Assembly (NCBI GenBank): GCA_015657535.1
Contig: JADHZB010000755.1
Coordinates: 1-47,980, forward strand
Direction of reading: 5' to 3'
Source of the DNA: Nephromyces sp. MM_2019
Lineage: Eukaryota; Apicomplexa; Aconoidasida; Nephromycida
Length of the DNA: 47,980 nt
Positions 42,777 to 47,980 of this stretch are shown here, piece after piece (within the stretch, counting starts at the first letter, position 1; each line of letters opens with the position of its first letter). Under the pieces are notes generated by a model. The model saw only the letters and a program-made list of their open reading frames with translations, did no database searches and was not told where the DNA came from. The translations under genes were made by a program, and so were the position numbers.

Positions 42777-45700
42777 TCAATTCTTTAGACATGCTCCCAT
42801 CAGTAATCCCTTAGACTTTGTTTTCTCCAGCAGCGAATCAAAATCCTTCTTCAAACTAGCGTAATCCTCCAGCGGCACGAGTTGCATAACTGGCGCGAAC
42901 ACATTTATCCCGGGCATCGAAATCCAATTTTTGGATGCTTCGGCATCTGCATGGAATATTTACCATAAGACACTATTTGTATTAATAAGCAAGCTAATTT
43001 CACTGGATATTTGTTAGCATTCCCAACGGAGCTACTTCCAGCAAGCTAGGCATTGAGTGATCCAGCCACAAGGCGCTTTCGTGTATTCGAGTGTCTTTCA
43101 CACTTGTTGGATACATATTATCTGCATTGCCTTATGCCTACAAGTGCTAATGTGATTCGGAATACCTTTTAAATAAAACTTGCTACAGAGCATTTGTTTG
43201 AAGCTGTGAGGATCATCATCCAAGAACCAGTGCGGGGACCCTTCCTCCAAATTTGAGGTGCATAGATCATACGACTCGCACTCTCCAAAAATCCAACTTA
43301 GGCGGTTCAGCAGCTGAAAAAAATTATTAAAAAAGTTTACACTTACAGTTTGTTTCCCTTGTTGACCGAAAGAGTATAATTGAAATAGCTCCGCTTAAGC
43401 TGTGTATTACAGCTTGCAAATCTTCTAAAGTACGCCGACCTACCGTCTTCCCGAGATGATAGTAGTCAGAAATTGGGATATCCGATACGAAAGCTGCCAA
43501 TTTTTCGTCGAGGAGGCGAGTCCGATGTGTGAGGTATGAGCAGTATGCTACAGTTTTTGCAGCATGCAGCTCCTGCTGAAGTTCGGAAATACTGAGCAAG
43601 GCAAATTTTTAGCGTTCGTGCATTACAGGTAGTTGTGCATGAGGCATCTTCGGTGGAATAAAACCTTCAGCTTCCTACCTCGCCTTCATCTTATAACTAT
43701 CCTCTACTCGCATTTTATAGGAGTTCTCGTAATAATTGATCTAAGAGATAGGGGTGAAATTTCTTATAAATTTCAATTGCGCATAATTAAGCAAAATATA
43801 CTGTCAACATGTACCTATATCATCCTGGCATGCGTACCTTGGCCTCAGTGCAAGAAATCCATTTCCGCAGGTATTCAAAATAATCTCCTGCTTCCAAGAT
43901 GCTCTTCAACAGCTCCATCTTTGAGTAAATGTTCAATTATTACATTTATTATGTTGATTCACACTTGTATAGGTAATATTATGGCTTATATACTTACTTT
44001 TTCTGTAACCTTGCTTTTTATGTCGTGGAACTTGAATACGAGGTGATCATTTTCAATGCTGCAATGTCAGAAATTCAAATAATTTTTTAGATGCATCTTT
44101 ATAGAAATACCGGTTTTATATGAAACCTACCTCAGCCTCGAATTTTTCTCTACGAGAATTTGATTTTGGTCCTTCAAGTGTTTCATGTGAATAATTATCT
44201 TTGAAGGATTATCAGATGCCTCTTTAAGGTCACAAAAAATTTCCCGTTCCCTGCGCTTATATTCCAAGTTATCTTGACATATTTTATTGGCTCTCTCCCT
44301 TTCCTTGCTCAGGAGCTCACGAAGTCCGCTACTTTCGGATAGCAAGCGCTCACCCTCTGCGGAAAATATGAAAAGACTACTCGGCATTTGCGTTTCTCTT
44401 TTTATAAGCCTTTAATAGTTTTCTTACCAGCAAGCTCTTCTGCTAATTGATGCTGCAGCACTGCTACCTCGTTGATTTTTTGGTCAACGAATTCTGTGGC
44501 AGCTTTTTCAGTAACCTCTGCAGAATTTAGTAACTGCAAAGCTTTAACTTTCAGGGCTTCATTTTGGGCCTGAGCAGCGTTGAGGACTATAATATCGCTT
44601 TAAGCATACTTTTTTAAGTGGTATATGCCGCTAAAAATATTGTGAATATTAGCGCTTAACGATGAGAAGTCTGAAAAAGAAAACTTGCCGATTTGCCTAG
44701 CATCCCGTTTCTTCGATCCTTCAAAAACATTTTCTCTTGAAAAAGTGGTAACCAGTTATATCCGGTAAAAAGAAGTTAGATTTTGATATGCACAATAAGG
44801 TTATTGGTAGTTACATTTTTCATTACGTCCACTTGAGATCTATGGTCAATGAGCACAATATATTCACTTAGCAATCGAAGAATAAAATTAAAAATGATAG
44901 CAATGTCTAGAATCCCATTTTATGTGGGTCTACGTGTGCTCACCGCCAAGATCATCGTATTAGCCTCTTCTTTTTCTAGTTTTTTTTTAAGCTGATCAAC
45001 TTTCACATCATTGGCAAGAGAAGTTTGCTCTACTAGTATGTGTTTGCTTTCTAACTCTGTAGCCTGTTCCTGCAATTGCCTAGATAATTTGGTAATAGAG
45101 CTTGATTCAATATTGCGCTTCCATGTGGCCAAGAATCGATTAGGTATGCATAAAAATATAGGCTCAATCAATTTTTTGAGTATAGTGTCATAAGAAAAGT
45201 CAATGGCGAGCACGTGAAACTGGCATTTATCTGTAGCCGCTGCCTTATTCGGACCTCCTAGAATTCCCTGAGCATAGTTGTTAGAATAGTTGTGTGCTCG
45301 TAAAGAAAATAAAAAATTTATTGTGGTGCATATTTAATATCTTTAAAAAGCATTTACGCATACCCATCTTTTAATAGCCAAATCAAGAGGTGCATCTTCT
45401 ACAGTAGCGTTTTCGAGAAGGTAGCCTCCGATCGGAAATGCACTATCAGCGGAGAGAAAATAAAACAAGAAGTTCGCTTTTAATTTAAAATAGTAGAAGA
45501 CCCACTGTGAGCTAAAACTGCTGCGAGCTTTGGAGATATCTATTAACGACAAACGCCGCCTGGATTGTTTCAATGCCCCATTGTCCTTAGTGGTCAATAA
45601 ATGCAAACAACCCTCCTGTGTTGAGGGGGGCATTTCGCTTCGTGCAAGAGCTTTTAAGGTATTTTTATTGAAGGCCAGCTTAAGCTCCATACTGCTCTAC

Positions 45701-46044
45701 GCAGTTTAATTATTCCCCCTTATGCTAAATAAGTTCTTGATTTGTGTAAAGTTTCCTATTTCATGTGAGGGGCGAACAGCCTAAAAAATGTAATCTGGAT
45801 TTTTCCATACCTCACGTGGCATAATACTAGTGTTACATTACCCCTGCACTATCGAAAGAGGCTTTAAAGCATGCGCTGCGGGATGAAAAAACGTGTAACG
45901 ATAAGACATCTCGCTCGGAAAATGCGGAGATGCATAAAGTTGATAAAAAAGCTTATTCTTTATTTTCTCCTTGGGGAAAGGTTGTGAGGTGGATGACTCC
46001 CATAATTCTAGGAGCTCAAAAGGCTGCGCGAGCAAATAATTCAT
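42777..46044 (-). CDS. Coiled-coil protein, ten exons, about 590 aa
   Basis: Minus-strand exons: 46044-45842 (start MNYLLAQPFELLELWESS), 45691-45506, 45442-45364, 45267-44944, 44569-44428, 44356-44131, 43591-43411, 43313-43166, 43121-43004 and 42946-42777 (stop TGA 42777-42779). Phase agrees at eight of nine junctions. The last (43004/42946) is off by one and probably hides a small exon or different donor. The N-terminal 270 residues look globular. A long coiled coil follows across exons 4-7 (KLSRQLQEQATELESKHILV, LKKKLEKEEAN, LRELLSKERERANKICQDNL, MKHLKDQNQILVEKNSRLR, ISELQQELHAAK). Exon 8 continues as TLEDLQALLNRLSWIF, then acidic CESYDLCTSNLEEG. The C-terminus has DYASLKKDFDSLLEKTK. A cytoskeletal, centrosomal or tethering role would fit the shape, but I recognise no family. 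Confidence 0.8.
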
Positions 46045-46884
46045 GATGTACCTTCCCCATGAAACATTTCAGCTTACGGACTAGCGTACTCGAGCTCTTT
46101 ATACTTCGAAAGGTTCTAGGCACGATAGAAATTGAAATATGGCTTACTTAATTGGTATACAAAATGTACTAAGAGAAGCCTAGACGCAGACTCATGCGCT
46201 ATGGAAGGAGCAGCAACGTTTGCTGCACAAGGTGGTGCTTATGCAAGTAACTTCTATGGGTAAAAACTTCCAAACTTTACAGAGCAAAATTAATGATAGC
46301 TAATTGCTGCGCTGGCTACTCATATCTACAACTATCTCCAGAATGCTCGGTACCTTCATGGGTTGCCATGTTCTCCAATATCTACGTTCGGCCCTGCACA
46401 CCCAGTTCATACGTAAGAGTTTGATTTTATGGTGAAAGCGAAAGAGCTTGTCATATTCTTGCTAAGGAACAAGTTTATACGTACACAAGACCTTTTTTTT
46501 AGGGACCCTGTAACACAGTATGCAACTCCAGAAGTTCTTTGGCTACCATGTCATACCATGGGGGCGCTACGCATATTGCGACGTGAAAACTTAGGGGGGA
46601 TGTCATGTCATAAAATCAGACATCAAAATGCCAAGCCTCACCAAAAGTCGTACATAAAACTCCTTAAAAGTTTGCATAGAGGCCAACATAGCGTTAACTA
46701 CATGCCTTGTAATTATGGGTAGTTCATCTCTTTTGTACCATGTAAGTGGATAATGTCTGGCAATCGATTGACTCCTTGTAATTTTTGCACGTCATGGTGC
46801 TTTACTTCTCCCCAATAGAAACACTGGAATATGCAATACAACTGTATTGCTGATGAGGCTGACCCTTAAGTAACACACCAAAAA
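46045..46884. other. Intergenic region between two minus-strand genes
   Basis: This contains the likely promoter of the coiled-coil gene. A 97-codon plus-strand frame (46429-46722) reads as basic and His-rich but has no splice partner, signal or recognised domain. It is left as unproven. Confidence 0.4.
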
Positions 46885-47886
46885 TTAAGGAAGAGATTGC
46901 CTTAATTCGTACTTTTTGCTGAATATCGCCGTGAAAATACAGTAAGATAATAATGCGGTAATTAAATATAGTCCCAAAAGCCAAAGTAATAGCTTGAATG
47001 GCCATGAAAAAGCTGAAATCGATATGTGCATTTCAAATGGGTCAGTTATAGCAATTATTCCATTTTATGTTACTTTCTTACGTTTTGTTGCCTTTGGAAG
47101 TCGCTCATAAATCATGTGCAGTGCTAGGCTGACAATTTTTATCACGGAGTTTTCCGTAGAGTATATTTTGCTTGTTGAGCTTGTTAGCTCAGCGATGAAA
47201 TCCTGCATTTTGTTAGAGTTTTAAATATATATGATACCGCTGTAAAATACAAAAATTTTACCTGATTTATATAAGGGGAGCCTGTGCCGGTTTTTGGAAT
47301 TAAGATTATGAGTTTTTAAGTTGCATAAAATATCAATAGGTGGTAAGAAATAATAAGTTACCTTTGTGAGCCAAGGATATAACGTTCTGATTCTGAATAA
47401 AATTCGCATTTGTGTCGAATAATCAAATTATTTGCATGTACTTCTTACTGCAATAAATAGTAGCAGTATTCCGTCGTGGCAATTCTTGTTGCCTATACCC
47501 CATTTCCTGTATTGGTATGACATATATTTATTAATGAGTGGTGTAGAATATTTCTGGAAGTCATATATATATAGTTGGATTTAGCATACTGTAGCATCTC
47601 CATGGCTAGTTCGTCCGCAGACTCTTGTTCTGATTTCCCATTTTTAACAATAACGCTGCTTACTACGAGGCAAGCAACCTATAATGAAACAACCTCAATC
47701 ATTTGTCTCTAATACCATTTCGAGAAAGTGGCTTGGTGTATATTTACTTGAAACGGTAAATTTTTCCCGTTAGGGCAGTTATGGACCGTGCCATCACGAA
47801 TTTTTAAGAGGAGCGATTCGGCGAGAGCTTGTTGATTTTGATCCATCAATCCGTCAGGATCACAGAGCCATGATATCGCAATTTTT
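46885..47886 (-). CDS. TPM-domain (TLP18.3/Psb32/MOLO-1 type) protein with C-terminal membrane anchor, partial
   Basis: Seven minus-strand exons: 47886-47748, 47678-47590, 47506-47449, 47392-47362, 47281-47262 (20 nt), 47202-47082 and 47012-46885 (stop TAA 46885-46887). Phase agrees at all six junctions; introns are 56-83 nt. The domain follows the TPM pattern: ISWLCDPDGLMDQNQQALAE (family: V-x-DP-x-G-x-L), then VACLVVSSVIVKNGKSEQES, SADELAMEMLQ, KWGIGNKNCHDGILLLFIA (family: W-x-IG-x5-DNG-x-LLL) and SPYINQDFIAELTSSTSK. A basic stretch then leads to one transmembrane helix (FKLLLWLLGLYLITALLSYC) near the end. The 5' end lies past the window; a signal-like frame (MRKVKQVLLLLYSVF) opens near 47976 and could be the first exon. 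TPM proteins act in photosystem repair in plants and receptor regulation in animals; the role here is unknown. Confidence 0.85.
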
Positions 47887-47980
47887 CTATAAAAAAAGCG
47901 AATAGCTTATCAATTTAATAGTATAAGCTCGGAAAACAGAATATAGCAGTAGTAGCACCTGTTTGACTTTACGCATGCTG

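Noticed and set aside
46907..47012. The ORF-frame reading (MAIQAITLAFGTIF) of the last TPM exon
   Set aside because: Phase from the upstream exon requires another frame, which gives a clean transmembrane helix and stop.
1..47980. tRNA, rRNA, telomere repeats or transposon proteins
   Set aside because: I looked for T-loop motifs, conserved rRNA blocks, telomere-type repeats and integrase or transposase patterns by eye and found none. A covariance-model scan could still find a small RNA gene.

Overview
The window is eukaryotic nuclear DNA. Genes are split into many short exons by GT-AG introns, mostly about 35-105 nt, and the standard code is used. I saw no operon structure, rRNA, tRNA, CRISPR array or recognisable transposon. 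Gene content suggests an apicomplexan or close alveolate relative: a RAP-domain protein (a family strongly expanded in Apicomplexa) and a secreted LamG/concanavalin-like protein with a cysteine-rich C-terminal module of a kind I associate with alveolates and oomycetes. I infer the lineage from these families and cannot name the species.

Region 1, about 1-10.4 kb, is rich in (TG)n/(CA)n, G-runs and tandem repeats. It holds the 3' part of a KH-repeat RNA-binding gene (+, 901-2296) and a minus-strand gene in pieces from 10357 down to 9024, probably continuing to about 6.4 kb. One of its introns is filled by a 30-bp minisatellite. Region 2, about 10.4-33 kb, is AT-rich and harder to read. It has a secreted-protein ORF (11266-11880, -), a multi-exon membrane-type gene (18446-19680, -), short plus-strand genes at 20.4-21.1 kb, two small convergent intronless genes (23203-23511 + and 23667-24059 -), and several partial multi-exon genes. 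Region 3, about 33.5-48 kb, is dense. Plus-strand genes encode a helical solenoid-like protein (33486-35149), a RAP protein (37035-39051) and a 13-exon secreted LamG protein (40252-42301). Two minus-strand genes follow: a coiled-coil protein (42777-46044) and a membrane-anchored TPM-domain protein (46885 to the window edge).

Most true exons are shorter than 60 codons, so long-ORF lists miss them. I rebuilt gene models by reading frames through candidate splice sites and requiring codon phase to match at each junction. The LamG, RAP and TPM models agree at every joined intron and match known families. The coiled-coil model agrees at all but one. Other models are partial and say so. The genes show no evident shared pathway; they look like ordinary housekeeping, secreted and organelle-type genes. 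I found no convincing new multi-gene system. The most interesting items are the secreted LamG protein, the two stopless 63-nt introns, the very short introns, and the sharp change in base composition near 10.4 kb.
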